This document shows positions 15,605 to 24,642 of a DNA stretch of 64,000 bases, piece after piece. The DNA is taken from the NCBI GenBank assembly GCA_963803025.1, contig CAWDKZ010000013.1:248001-312000 (forward strand), in the 5' to 3' direction. The notes under the pieces are model-generated. The model was not told where the DNA came from and did not search any database. It was given only the letters and a program-made list of their open reading frames with translations. Made by a program: the position numbers and the translations under genes. Origin of the DNA: Bog-793 sp963803025. GTDB taxonomy: Bacteria; Actinomycetota; Acidimicrobiia; Acidimicrobiales; Bog-793. Positions within the stretch are counted from its first letter, which is position 1, and the number at the start of each line of letters is the position of its first letter.

Positions 15605-17215
15605 GTGACGACCACCGGGCAAATCGTCGACGGGATCGTGCGCGCCCTGCAGGCCGCCGGGATCGATGTCGCGCCGGGCGAGGTGGCGCTCGAGCGCCCA
15701 CAGCGGCCCGAGCACGGCGACCTGTCGTCCAACATCGCCCTCGTCGTCGCGGCACGAGCGGGTCGTGCCCCCCGTGCCATCGCCGAGGACCTGGCGGGTC
15801 GTCTTGGCGCCTTCGACCTGCCCCACGTCGAGGCCGCGGAGGTGGCCGGACCCGGGTTCGTCAATCTGCGCGTCCGGCCCTCGTACTTCCACGAAGCGCT
15901 CGCCGCTGTCCTCGCGGCGGGGCCGGAGGACTACGCCCGCCCCGACGTCGGCCACGGAGAGCGTGTGCAGGTCGAGTTCGTGTCGGCCAATCCGACGGGT
16001 CCGCTCCACGTCGGGAACGGCTGGTTCGCCTCGTTCGGCGACGCGTTGGCGCGTCTCCTCGCGCGCTGCGGCTACGTCGTCGAACGCGAGTACTACCTGA
16101 ACGACACCGGGAACCAAATCCGCCTCCTCGGCGAGAGCCTGCTCGCGCGTCGGGCGGGCACGGCGCCGCCCGAAGCCGGTTACCAGGGCGCCTACCTCGT
16201 CGAGCTCGCGGCCAGCTACGACGGCCCCGACGACGCGACGGCCGCGGGCCGCTTCGCCTCCACGGCCGTCGTGGAGAACATCCGCGCGACCCTCGCCCGT
16301 CTCGGCATCGTCTACGACGAGTGGTACAGCCAGGCCTCCATCGAGGAGAGTGGCCAGGTCGACGAGACGATCGCGATCCTGCGCGAGAAAGGACTCGTCT
16401 ACGACAAGGACGGGGCGACGTGGTTCGCGTCGAGCGAGCACGGGGACAACCGCGACCGCGTCCTCATCACGTCGGCGGGTGAGAGGACCTACTTCGCCGG
16501 GGACATCGCCTACCACCGCGACAAGTTCCTCGTCCGGGGGTTCGACCGCGTGATCGACGTTTTCGGCGCCGACCACCACGGCCAGGTGCCGAGCCTGCGC
16601 GCCGGCGTCGCGGCGCTCGGCGTCGACCCGGGACGACTCGAAGTCGAGCTCGGCCAGCTCGTCTCGCTCGTGAGCGGCCGGATGTCGAAACGGTCGGGCC
16701 AGTACGTCCGGCTCGACGAGCTCATCGACACCGTCGGGCCGGACGCGACACGCCTCTTGGCGCTGCTCGGCTCCATCAACCAGGCGACGACGATCGACCT
16801 CGACGCCGTGCGCCGACAGTCGATGGAGAACCCCGTCTACTACGTGCAGTACGCGCACGCCCGGATCGCGTCGATCGAACGCGTCGCCGCCGAACGCCGG
16901 GTCACACGGCACCCGGACGCCCGGACCGACCTCTCGGTCCTTGTCGATCCCCACGAGCTCGAGCTCATCCGGCGTCTCATCGACCTGCCACAGGTGCTCG
17001 TGGACGCAGCGTTGGCGCGCGCCCCGTACAAGGTGACGAACTGGGTGCGTCAGCTCGCGGCGGATTTCCACGGCTTCTACCACGAGTGCCGGGTCATGGG
17101 CGACGACGTCCCTTCGTCGCTCACCGAGGCGCGCCTCGCGCTCGTCGAAGCGGTGCGCATCGGCCTGGCGATCGGCCTCGGCGTGCTCGGCGTGTCCGCC
17201 CCGGATTCGATGTGA
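15605..17215 (+). CDS. argS: Arginyl-tRNA synthetase
   Basis: A ~536-residue class Ia aminoacyl-tRNA synthetase that charges tRNA-Arg. The N-terminal additional domain (about 1-100) is followed by the HIGH-equivalent in FVSANPTGPLHVGN and the KMSK-equivalent in GRMSKRSGQYV. The C-terminal anticodon-binding DALR domain contains YVQYAHARI and ends near VLGVSAPDSM. I place the start at GTG 15605 (VTTTGQIVDG); an in-frame TTG at 15590 is possible. The TGA overlaps the lysA ATG (TGATG). The argS-lysA pairing recurs in actinobacteria. Confidence 0.95.
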   Translation: MTTTGQIVDGIVRALQAAGIDVAPGEVALERPQRPEHGDLSSNIALVVAARAGRAPRAIAEDLAGRLGAFDLPHVEAAEVAGPGFVNLRVRPSYFHEALAAVLAAGPEDYARPDVGHGERVQVEFVSANPTGPLHVGNGWFASFGDALARLLARCGYVVEREYYLNDTGNQIRLLGESLLARRAGTAPPEAGYQGAYLVELAASYDGPDDATAAGRFASTAVVENIRATLARLGIVYDEWYSQASIEESGQVDETIAILREKGLVYDKDGATWFASSEHGDNRDRVLITSAGERTYFAGDIAYHRDKFLVRGFDRVIDVFGADHHGQVPSLRAGVAALGVDPGRLEVELGQLVSLVSGRMSKRSGQYVRLDELIDTVGPDATRLLALLGSINQATTIDLDAVRRQSMENPVYYVQYAHARIASIERVAAERRVTRHPDARTDLSVLVDPHELELIRRLIDLPQVLVDAALARAPYKVTNWVRQLAADFHGFYHECRVMGDDVPSSLTEARLALVEAVRIGLAIGLGVLGVSAPDSM

Positions 17216-18543
17216 TGTCGTTCCTGTCCGGCGGCGACGCCGATCTCGGCGCGATCCCGAGCGAGGCGCCCGTCGCGCGACACCTCCTGCCCGACAGCGC
17301 CGCGGTGACGGCCGCGGGACGTCTCGAGGTTGGTGGCCTCGACGTCGTCGGGCTCGCCGACGAGTTCGGCACGCCGGTCTTCGTCTACGAGGAGGCGACC
17401 CTGAGGGCGCGCTGTCGCGAGCTCGTCGGCGCCTTCGGGCCCGGCAGTGCCTACGCGACGAAGGCCTTTCTCTGCCGCGCGATGGCCGAGCTCGCGCTCG
17501 AGGAGGGATTGCACCTCGACGTGTCGACCGACGGCGAGCTCGGCGTGGCGCTGTCCGCCGGCGCGGAACCGGACCAGATCGTGTTCCACGGGAACAACAA
17601 GTCGGACTCCGAACTCGCGGCTGTCGTCGGCCTTCGCGTGGGGCGGATCGTCGTCGACTCGTTCGACGAGATCGCGCGCCTCACTCGCCTCGTCGACAAC
17701 CGGAGACGGGGTGCCGCCCAGAGAGTCCTCGTGCGGGCCAACCCCGGGATCGAGGCGCACACGCACGAGTTCATCGCGACGGGTCAGGAGGATTCGAAGT
17801 TCGGGTTCTCCGTGGCTTCGGGTGCCGCGCACGCGGCGGTCGAAGCCCTGCAGGGTCTCGCCGGAGTCGAGGTCGTTGGTGTCCACGCGCACATCGGCAG
17901 TCAGATCATGCGACTCGAGTCGTTCGCACGCGTCGCCGAGGTCCTCGCGCCGATCGTGGTCGCCCGCGGTCTTGCCGAGCTCTGCGTCGGCGGCGGGTTG
18001 GGGGTCGCCTATCTGTCCGACGAGTCGGCGCCGACGATCACCGAGTGGGCCGCGGCCGTCCTCGCCGCATGCGGGCGCGCCGATCTGCCCTCCAACGTGC
18101 GGGTCAGCGCCGAGCCGGGGCGCGCGGTCGTCGCGAGCGCGGCGATGACCTGCTACCGGGTCGGGACGATCAAGGAGCTCCCGGGCATCCGCAACTTCGT
18201 CGCGGTCGACGGGGGCATGAGCGACAACCCGCGGCCGGTCCTCTACGGGAGCGGCTACGAGGCCTTCCTCCCGCGGGCCGTGACGGCGGATCGCCCCTAC
18301 GCGGCGAGGATCGTCGGCAAGCACTGCGAATCGGGTGACGTCGTCGTCGCCGAGGCGCGCGTGCCCCGAGACATCGCCGTCGGTGACGTGCTCGTGACGC
18401 CGGTGACCGGCGCCTACGGGTTCTCGATGGCTTCGAACTACAACCGGGTCGGGCGTCCGCCGGTGGTCTTCGTCGACGGGGGACGCGCGCGCCTCGTCGT
18501 TCGGCGGGAGACGGTCGAGGATCTCCTCCGCCTGGAACCCTGA
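17215..18543 (+). CDS. lysA: Diaminopimelate decarboxylase
   Basis: A 442-residue PLP-dependent group IV decarboxylase that converts meso-diaminopimelate to lysine, the last step of the pathway. PLP forms the Schiff base with Lys83 in YATKAFLC. The alpha/beta-barrel has HGNNKSDSEL, the dimer-contributed active-site Cys lies in KHCESGDV, and the glycine-rich phosphate-binding loop is VGGGLGVAY. The C-terminal beta domain ends the active site (GAYGFSMASNYN). ATG 17215 overlaps the argS stop. hom and thrC, also in the aspartate family, follow directly. Confidence 0.96.
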   Translation: MSFLSGGDADLGAIPSEAPVARHLLPDSAAVTAAGRLEVGGLDVVGLADEFGTPVFVYEEATLRARCRELVGAFGPGSAYATKAFLCRAMAELALEEGLHLDVSTDGELGVALSAGAEPDQIVFHGNNKSDSELAAVVGLRVGRIVVDSFDEIARLTRLVDNRRRGAAQRVLVRANPGIEAHTHEFIATGQEDSKFGFSVASGAAHAAVEALQGLAGVEVVGVHAHIGSQIMRLESFARVAEVLAPIVVARGLAELCVGGGLGVAYLSDESAPTITEWAAAVLAACGRADLPSNVRVSAEPGRAVVASAAMTCYRVGTIKELPGIRNFVAVDGGMSDNPRPVLYGSGYEAFLPRAVTADRPYAARIVGKHCESGDVVVAEARVPRDIAVGDVLVTPVTGAYGFSMASNYNRVGRPPVVFVDGGRARLVVRRETVEDLLRLEP

Positions 18544-18550
18544 GAGCCGC

Positions 18551-18556
18551 TAGATT
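18551..18556 (+). promoter_or_regulatory. -10 box for hom, leaderless
   Basis: TAGATT at 18551-18556 ends 6 nt before ATG 18563. No Shine-Dalgarno lies between, so initiation at the mRNA 5' end is likely. It starts only 8 nt after the lysA stop, so hom can be transcribed separately from argS-lysA. Confidence 0.5.
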
Positions 18557-18562
18557 GTGCCA

Positions 18563-19891
18563 ATGAGCAGGGATGTCAGGCGTGCGACGCCGCACGTCGT
18601 GCGTCTCGGGCTGCTCGGTCTCGGCAACGTCGGAACTGCGTTCGCCGCGCTGGTCGACAACGACCGCGAGGGTATCGCCCGTCGTGTCGGGCTCAAGCTC
18701 GAGATCACCCGTATCGCCGTCCACGACACGGCAAAGCCCCGCGGCGTGCTCGCGCGTCAGGAGCGGATTACCGACGACGCGTCCGCCGTCGTCACCGACC
18801 CGTCGATCGACGTCGTCGTCGAGCTCATCGGGGGGATCGAACCCGCCAAGTCGTTGATCCTCGCGGCGTTGCGCGCCGGCAAACCCGTCGTGACGGCGAA
18901 CAAGGAGCTGCTCGCCCAGGAAGGGCCGGAGCTGTTCGCGACCGCTGAGTCGGCCGGACGGGCGCTGCTGTTCGAGGCCGCCGTCGCGGGCGCGATCCCA
19001 CTCGTGCGCGCCCTGCGCGTCTCGCTCGTCGGCGAGCACATTCGTCGCCTCCTCGGCATCGTGAACGGGACGACGAACTACATCCTCACCGAGATGAGCG
19101 AGAAGGGCTTGAGCTACGCCGCGGCCCTGGGTGCGGCCCAGCGCCTCGGCTACGCCGAACGCGATCCGGCCGCGGACGTCGGCGGGCACGACGCCGCCGC
19201 CAAGGCGGCCATCCTCGCCGGTCTCGCGTTCAGCGCCGACGTCGTCGCCAGCGACGTCTATCGCGAGGGGATCGAGGCGATCGAGACCGCCGACATCGAG
19301 TTCGCCCACCGCCTCGGTTACGAGGTGAAGCTGCTCGCCGTCGCCGAGCAGCTCGATGGCGCCGACGACGGTCCCCCCCTGGTCGCGGTGCGCGTCCATC
19401 CGGCGATGGTTCCCGCCGACCACCCGCTCGCGACGATTCGCGGTCCGTTCAACGCCGTGTTCATCGAGGGGGATTCCGTCGGCGAGCTCATGCTCTTCGG
19501 GCGCGGTGCCGGGGGGCGCCCGACGGCGAGCGCGGTGCTCGGCGACGTGATCGACGCCGCGGGCGCGTGCGAGCTCGAGGGCGGGCTGCGGTTCTCGCCG
19601 CGCCACCGTGCCCAGATCCGGCCGATCGGCGAACTGCGGGCGCAGTACTACGTCGCGATCGACGTGATCGACCGACCCGGCGTCCTCGCCACCGTCGCGA
19701 CGACGTTCGGGCAGCACAATGTCTCGGTGCGCTCGATGGAACAGGTCGGACTCGGCGACCAGGCGCGGCTCGTCTTCATCACCCACCTCGTCCTCGAGTC
19801 CGATGTGCAGGCGACGCTCGGCGCTCTCGCCCGACTCGACGTCGTGCGGCGCGTTGGCGGCCTGATCCGGGTCGTCGGCCAGGAACGGTAG
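18563..19891 (+). CDS. hom: Homoserine dehydrogenase
   Basis: A 442-residue NAD(P)-dependent homoserine dehydrogenase that reduces aspartate semialdehyde to homoserine for threonine and methionine. The Rossmann motif GLLGLGNVGTAF is at the N-terminus, followed by VVTANKELLA and the catalytic-domain signature around GIVNGTTNYILTEM with the Asp/Lys active-site region. A C-terminal ACT domain (about 355-440, starting YYVAIDVIDRPGVLA) suggests feedback control by threonine. ATG 18563 is favoured over GTG 18557 because of the leaderless -10 box. thrC follows after 85 bp. Confidence 0.96.
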   Translation: MSRDVRRATPHVVRLGLLGLGNVGTAFAALVDNDREGIARRVGLKLEITRIAVHDTAKPRGVLARQERITDDASAVVTDPSIDVVVELIGGIEPAKSLILAALRAGKPVVTANKELLAQEGPELFATAESAGRALLFEAAVAGAIPLVRALRVSLVGEHIRRLLGIVNGTTNYILTEMSEKGLSYAAALGAAQRLGYAERDPAADVGGHDAAAKAAILAGLAFSADVVASDVYREGIEAIETADIEFAHRLGYEVKLLAVAEQLDGADDGPPLVAVRVHPAMVPADHPLATIRGPFNAVFIEGDSVGELMLFGRGAGGRPTASAVLGDVIDAAGACELEGGLRFSPRHRAQIRPIGELRAQYYVAIDVIDRPGVLATVATTFGQHNVSVRSMEQVGLGDQARLVFITHLVLESDVQATLGALARLDVVRRVGGLIRVVGQER

Positions 19892-19976
19892 GAGGCGACA
19901 GCGAGGTGGCGAGGAGACCAGTGAGGCCCGACGGGCAGCAGACGGGGGGCGCGCCGCCGGCGGGAGCTGGTCCGGC

Positions 19977-20998
19977 GTGATCCGCCGCTACGCGGAATTC
20001 CTGCCCGTCACCGGGGCGACCCCGGTCGTGACCCTTCTCGAGGGGAATACGCCGCTGCTCCCGGCGCCGAGGCTCTCCGAGCGCGTCGGGGCCGAGGTCT
20101 ACCTGAAGGTCGAGGGGCTGAATCCCACGGGGTCGTTCAAGGACCGGGGCATGACGGTCGCGATCTCCAAAGCGCTCGAGGTGGGTGCGCGGGCCGTCGT
20201 CTGTGCGTCGACCGGGAACACATCGGCTTCCGCCGCGGCTTACGCGGCCCGCGCCGGGATGGCGTGCATCGTCCTCGTCCCGGAGGGCCACGTCGCGCTC
20301 GGCAAACTCGCACAGGCGCTCGTCCATGGCGCACAGGTCCTCCAGGTGCGGGGGAACTTCGACGCGGCGCTCGTCCTCGTGCGCGAACTTCCGTCCCGCG
20401 CGCCCGTCGTCGTCGTCAACTCCGTCAACCCATTGCGGATCGAGGGCCAGAAGACGGGGGCTTTCGAGATCGTCGACGCGCTCGGCGACGCGCCCGACAT
20501 CCACTGCATCCCGGTCGGCAACGCGGGGAACATCACGGCGTACTGGCGCGGCTACCGCGAGTACCAGGCGGCGGGGAAGTCGACCCGGCTGCCTCGGATG
20601 CTGGGGTTCCAAGCCGCGGGGGCAGCGCCGATCGTCGAGGGTCACCGTATCGAGAAGCCCGAGACGGTCGCGACCGCGATCCGGATCGGCAACCCGGCGT
20701 CGTGGGCCGGCGCAACCGCGGCCGTCAGCGAATCCGGCGGCGCCGTTGCCGCGGTGACCGACGAGCAGATCCTCGATGCCTACCGCTTCCTCGCCGAAGA
20801 GGAGTCGGTCTTCTGCGAGCCCGCCTCGGCAGCCTCGGTCGCCGGCCTCCTGAAGGCGGACGTGCCGGCGGGGTCCAGGGTCGTCTGCGTCCTCACCGGG
20901 AACGGGCTGAAGGACCCGGACGTCGCGATCGGCGGGGCGCGCCCCCCGACGTGGTCGACGCGACGCTCGACTCGGTCCTCGAGGCTCTCGCGTTGTAG
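19977..20998 (+). CDS. thrC: Threonine synthase, apparent 1-base deletion near 3' end
   Basis: A PLP-dependent threonine synthase acting on O-phosphohomoserine. Lys55 in GSFKDRGM holds PLP, and ASTGNTSASAAAYAARAG and VGNAGNITAYW bind phosphate and cofactor. The frame is normal to LTGNGLKDPDVAIGG, then runs into low-quality Arg-rich sequence to 21101. The expected tail, PDVVDATLDSVLEALAL-stop, is present in the frame ending at 20998. Adding one C to the C6 run at 20942-20947 restores a ~340-residue protein of normal length. I therefore give 20998 as the biological end. Sequencing error, a real mutation or programmed slippage are all possible. GTG 19977 has GGAG upstream. Confidence 0.85.
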
Positions 20999-21317
20999 GC
21001 GGACGCCGGCACGCGCCGACGACAGCCTTCCCGCGACCCGGCGGACCCGCGAGCGGGAGTTCGTTGTCCCGGACGGCGGGGCCGGGGGCTTCGTTGGGTA
21101 GCGGGTCAGTTTGACTTGGCCGCGCCTTCGATGATCTGGCGAGCGGTCAGGAAGAGACAACGGTTGCCAGCCCTCCCGACCTCACCCTGAAGGGCAGCTC
21201 TCCGACCGCCACTGGCCCGCCGGCACCCGCTGCGACCTCGGCGGAAGAGGCGACAGACTGCCGACGCGCAACGGACACCCCCAAGCCCGGATCTCACGCG
21301 GCAAGCGCTACGGGCGG
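20999..21317. other. Intergenic stretch without recognisable gene
   Basis: This ~320-bp stretch lies between the thrC end and the 3' end of the secreted-protein gene. The frames present are short and show no family motif. I see no tRNA, repeat array or clear intrinsic terminator. Composition looks slightly less GC-rich than the neighbours, as in the following gene. Confidence 0.4.
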
Positions 21318-22010
21318 CTACGGGAGCGTCTCTACACCGTGGCCGATACTGATCGCGGAAATTCCCGTGGTCTGGCACGCCTTCGTGTGCAGGACGCCAG
21401 TCATGAGGCTGGTGTAGGCGACCAAGCTCCCCTGCAGGTTCTCTTGGGGGTGATAGCTAACTTTCCCAGCAAACGACCCGGTAACCGAGAACGAGTTGCC
21501 GGGCGCCGGAAAGACAATCACCAATATCCCAGGCGTCTTGCTGGTGTCAACAAGGCCCTTGCCGCCCGTGTAAGCACGATCGGTATAGTCCTGCGAAACC
21601 AGCTGCGAAGGCGCGATCGAACTCGGTTGCCACGTCTCGGTACCAGTCAGGTCCGCGCCGACTCCCCCGGCCGGGCAACCGCGGACCACGGTGGTTACCG
21701 TGAGGGTCAACTTCCCTCCGGCAACGTGCGCCACGTTGGAGTGCTGGGTCTTGCAACCGCCGACGTCGACCGAAACGGTGAGCGTATCCTTCTGCACCAC
21801 GTGGGCTTTCACGGGAGAGCTGAACCCGATGATCCCGGTCACCTGCGTGCAGGTGATGGTCCCGGTGGCGACGGTGGGGTGGTGCTTGGCAGGTGCCAGC
21901 ACCGGCCCGGCGAGAAGCCCCGGTGCGCAGAGCACCGCGATTGCGACCGAAGAAAAGATCGAAGCCCGAGCTGCTCGCCTTCCTCGACAACCACGAAATA
22001 TCGTCCTCAT
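21318..22010 (-). CDS. Secreted protein of unknown function
   Basis: A 230-residue predicted exported protein that I do not recognise. The N-terminus MRTIFRGCRGRRAARASIF is basic and is followed by a hydrophobic core SVAIAVLCAPGLLAGPVLA, with a likely signal-peptidase site at VLAPA-K. The mature part is rich in Thr, Val and Gly and looks all-beta (TGTITCTQVTGIIGF, GKLTLTVTTVV, NSFSVTGSFAGKV). It has four scattered cysteines that could form disulfides outside the cell. Codon use is less GC-biased than its neighbours. A TAATGT box ends 7 nt before the ATG. It sits alone between thrC and rho on the opposite strand, so it may be a later insertion. Confidence 0.65.
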   Translation of the reverse strand: MRTIFRGCRGRRAARASIFSSVAIAVLCAPGLLAGPVLAPAKHHPTVATGTITCTQVTGIIGFSSPVKAHVVQKDTLTVSVDVGGCKTQHSNVAHVAGGKLTLTVTTVVRGCPAGGVGADLTGTETWQPSSIAPSQLVSQDYTDRAYTGGKGLVDTSKTPGILVIVFPAPGNSFSVTGSFAGKVSYHPQENLQGSLVAYTSLMTGVLHTKACQTTGISAISIGHGVETLP

Positions 22011-22017
22011 AGATGCA

Positions 22018-22023
22018 ACATTA
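22018..22023 (-). promoter_or_regulatory. -10 box for the secreted-protein gene, leaderless
   Basis: On the minus strand, TAATGT (22023-22018) ends 7 nt before ATG 22010. TTTACT at 22045-22040, 16 bp further upstream, is a passable -35. No Shine-Dalgarno intervenes. Confidence 0.5.
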
Positions 22024-22252
22024 TTGCGTCGAGAGGGCCAGTAAAGGGCTGACGGGCCTTAACTTGGGAAGTACTTGCTCGCCGCTCGCCCTAGCCCGCA
22101 GCTTGGACACCGCCACGTTGGGGTGCGGGGGCCGATGTCGTTGCCACCCAGGAAGCCGAATCATCGAGAAAAAGGATTCGCGACTCCACGCCGCAAGCGT
22201 AGGCTTGCGCCGTGATCCGTAACCGCAGGTCAAACTAGCCCACTACCCTTCG

Positions 22253-22281
22253 TTGCCGCTCCCCGCAAGAGCCGTTACACT
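22253..22281 (+). promoter_or_regulatory. Promoter for rho
   Basis: TTGCCG (22253-22258) and TACACT (22276-22281) are separated by exactly 17 bp, the best sigma-70-like promoter in this interval. Transcription from about 22288 would give a leader of ~300 nt before the rho ATG. Confidence 0.6.
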
Positions 22282-22287
22282 GTCGGT

Positions 22288-22587
22288 GTCACCAGCTCGT
22301 CCGAGGTGATTTCGCGCGCGAGCCGTTTCCCTCCAGCCGGTGGCAGGAGATCCCGTACCTGTCGAGATCGCATCCCGTGGTTCCCGTGCGCACCGCTCAT
22401 CAACCATCCTGGGGGGTTGTGTCGGCGTTTCCCCCTCGCCGTTGACGACGCGACGTCCGATCCACAGCTCGACGGGAACCGTCGGCCGCGACGCACCGAC
22501 CCGTCGGCTGCCGCGGCGGATCGATCGGGGGCAAGGTGCGAATTCCCAGTTTGATCTCAGATTCACGACAAAGCAGGAGCAGAGCCG
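22288..22587 (+). promoter_or_regulatory. Long 5' leader of rho
   Basis: About 300 nt without a convincing gene between the promoter and rho. A run GGGGGG near 22412 can pair with CCCCC near 22433, forming a hairpin with a ~14-nt loop. The stretch is C-rich and could hold Rho-utilisation sites; autogenous attenuation in the leader is known for rho in E. coli. A frame from ATG 22340 crosses into rho in another phase and shows no family features. Confidence 0.4.
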
Positions 22588-24330
22588 ATGGCCGAACAAC
22601 AGCTCGAGCGCTCGATCCTCGAACGCAAAGAACGCGATGAGCTCCACGCGATCGCGTCGGCAATGTCGCTGACGCCCGCGCCACGATCGAGGAAGGCCGA
22701 CATTATCGATCTCATCCTCGAGGCGACGGGTGTCGACGTCGCCGGCGAAAGCGGCGAGTCGGGTGGCAACGGAGCGCACGCGGGCGCGGCGACGACCCTG
22801 GCGAACGGCGCAGAATCCCGGGTCGTCGGCACGACGTTCGAGGACGGATCCGCGGCCGAGGTCGCGGAGGCCGACCTCGCGGGCAGCTTCGGCGCCTCGG
22901 ATCCGGCGCCGGTCGGCGAGGCGGTCGCGGCGACGGTTGAGCTCGCGACGACGCCACGCCAGGCGCCCCACTTCGACGGCGGTGACGCCGCCGCCGCCGT
23001 GTCCGCCGAAGAGGACGTCGATGACCAGCGTGTCCGCACGAACGACCGCCGTCCGCCGCGTGGCGGGACGAATCGCGAGGTCCGCCCGCAGGGTGACGGT
23101 CACGTCGACACGGCGAACCGGCGCAGCCGCCGGCGCCGTGGCCGCGAGCGTGGCGACGTCCAGCCGGGTCAGGAGGTCGCCTGGCAGGGTGAGCTCGTTC
23201 CGGTGAAGGGCCTGCTCGACCTGCGCGACGAGGGCTACGGCTTCCTTCGCACCGGTGGGTACCTGCCGAGCACGCGGGACGTCTACGTCTCGGTGAGCCA
23301 GGCGCGTCGTCTGGCGCTGCGCCGCGGCGACGCGATCGAGGGTGCGTGCCGGCCCGCCGGGCCGAGCGAGAAATACCCGGCGCTCATCCGCGTCGACACG
23401 GTCTCGGGACTCACCCCGGACGAGGCCCGGCTGCGACCCCGCTTCGAGGACCTCACGCCGCTCTTCCCGGACAGCCAGCTCCGACTGGAACTGCCCGGCG
23501 ACCCGAAGAACGTGACCGCAAGGATCGTCGACCTCGTCTCGCCGATCGGGCGCGGCCAGCGCGGGATGATCGTCTCGCCGCCGAAGGCGGGGAAGACGTA
23601 CGTGATGAAGCAGATCGCCCACTCGATCGAGGCGAACGACCCCGACGTCCATCTCATCGTGCTGCTCATCGCGGAGCGCCCGGAAGAGGTCACCGACATG
23701 CGCCGGACGGTGAAAGGCGAGGTGATCGCCTCGACGTTCGACCGACCCGCCGACGAGCACACTGCGGTCGCCGAGCTGACGATCGAGCGGGCGAAGCGGC
23801 TTGTCGAGCTCGGACGGGACGTCGTGATCCTGCTCGACGGCATCACGCGCCTCGCCCGTGCCTACAACCTGGCGCAGCCCGCGACCGGCCGGATCATGTC
23901 CGGCGGTGTCGACTCCGGAGCGCTCTACCCGCCGAAGAGGTTCTTCGGCGCGGCCCGCAACGTCGAGGAAGGCGGGTCGCTCACGATCCTCGCGACCGCC
24001 CTCGTGGAGACCGGCTCGAAGATGGACGAGGTGATCTTCGAGGAGTTCAAGGGGACCGGGAACATGGAGCTCCGCCTCGACCGGCGTCTCGCGGAACGGC
24101 GCATCTACCCGGCGATCGACGTCAATGCGAGCTCGACCCGCCACGAGGAGCTGCTCTTCGAGCGCACCCAGCTCCAACAGGTCTGGAAGCTGCGCCGGGT
24201 GCTCAACGCGTTGAGCAGCGAGGGCAACTCCGCGGCTGGCCTCGAGCTGCTGATGGACAAGATCCGCACGACGGCGTCGAACGACGAATTCCTCGCCGAG
24301 ATAGCAAAGGCGCCGCAGCCGACCGCTTGA
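22588..24330 (+). CDS. rho: Transcription termination factor Rho
   Basis: A 580-residue hexameric RNA-dependent helicase that ends untranslated transcripts. The N-terminal helical Rho_N domain (MAEQQLERSILERKERDELH, about 1-50) is followed by a ~150-residue low-complexity insertion. This insertion is acidic/Ala-rich and then Arg-rich, ending in NRRSRRRRGRERG, and is typical of actinobacterial Rho. The cold-shock-like RNA-binding domain has GLLDLRDEGYGFLRT. The ATPase core has Walker A PPKAGKT (Lys336), Walker B VVILLDGITRLARAYN, and the R- and Q-loops downstream. The start has a GGAG-like site. Confidence 0.97.
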   Translation: MAEQQLERSILERKERDELHAIASAMSLTPAPRSRKADIIDLILEATGVDVAGESGESGGNGAHAGAATTLANGAESRVVGTTFEDGSAAEVAEADLAGSFGASDPAPVGEAVAATVELATTPRQAPHFDGGDAAAAVSAEEDVDDQRVRTNDRRPPRGGTNREVRPQGDGHVDTANRRSRRRRGRERGDVQPGQEVAWQGELVPVKGLLDLRDEGYGFLRTGGYLPSTRDVYVSVSQARRLALRRGDAIEGACRPAGPSEKYPALIRVDTVSGLTPDEARLRPRFEDLTPLFPDSQLRLELPGDPKNVTARIVDLVSPIGRGQRGMIVSPPKAGKTYVMKQIAHSIEANDPDVHLIVLLIAERPEEVTDMRRTVKGEVIASTFDRPADEHTAVAELTIERAKRLVELGRDVVILLDGITRLARAYNLAQPATGRIMSGGVDSGALYPPKRFFGAARNVEEGGSLTILATALVETGSKMDEVIFEEFKGTGNMELRLDRRLAERRIYPAIDVNASSTRHEELLFERTQLQQVWKLRRVLNALSSEGNSAAGLELLMDKIRTTASNDEFLAEIAKAPQPTA

Positions 24331-24375
24331 CCGACGCAGTCCGGCGGGCGACACCGTCGCTACCATGAGGGGACC

Positions 24376-24591
24376 ATGAAGACCGACATCCATCCGAGCT
24401 ACGTCACGACGACGGTGCGGTGCTCCTGCGGGAACACCTTCACGACGCGTTCGACCAAGGCGGAGCTCCATGTCGAGCTCTGCAACGAGTGCCACCCCTT
24501 CTACACGGGCAAGCAGAAGCTCGTCGACACCGGCGGTCGCGTCGAGCGGTTCGAGCGCCGTTACGGCCCGCGGACCAAGAAGCGCAGCTGA
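24376..24591 (+). CDS. rpmE: 50S ribosomal protein L31
   Basis: A 71-residue bL31 of the zinc-binding type: Cys16, Cys18, Cys36 and Cys39 form the C-x-C...C-x-x-C site. MKTDIHPSY is the usual N-terminus and PFYTGKQKLVDTGGRVERF the usual core. Zinc-containing L31 is replaced by a zinc-free paralogue under zinc starvation in many bacteria; no paralogue is seen here. GAGGGG lies just ahead of the ATG. It lies between rho and prfA, a very common arrangement. Confidence 0.97.
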   Translation: MKTDIHPSYVTTTVRCSCGNTFTTRSTKAELHVELCNECHPFYTGKQKLVDTGGRVERFERRYGPRTKKRS

Positions 24592-24630
24592 CGCACCACG
24601 GCCGGACGGAGACCGTCGCCGACCTGCAGG

Positions 24631-24636
24631 TAGCCT
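24631..24636 (+). promoter_or_regulatory. -10 box for prfA, leaderless
   Basis: TAGCCT at 24631-24636 ends 6 nt before GTG 24643, with no Shine-Dalgarno between. This would let prfA and the downstream genes be expressed apart from rho-rpmE. Confidence 0.45.
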
Positions 24637-24642
24637 TGACAC

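Noticed and set aside
21106..21378. A 90-codon minus-strand frame after thrC as a degraded transposase
   Set aside because: No catalytic motif, terminal repeat or target duplication is visible. The resemblance was too vague to report.
22340..22672. A 110-codon frame in the rho leader as a real gene
   Set aside because: It overlaps the rho start in another phase, is Arg/Ser/Thr-rich and has no ribosome site or known family.
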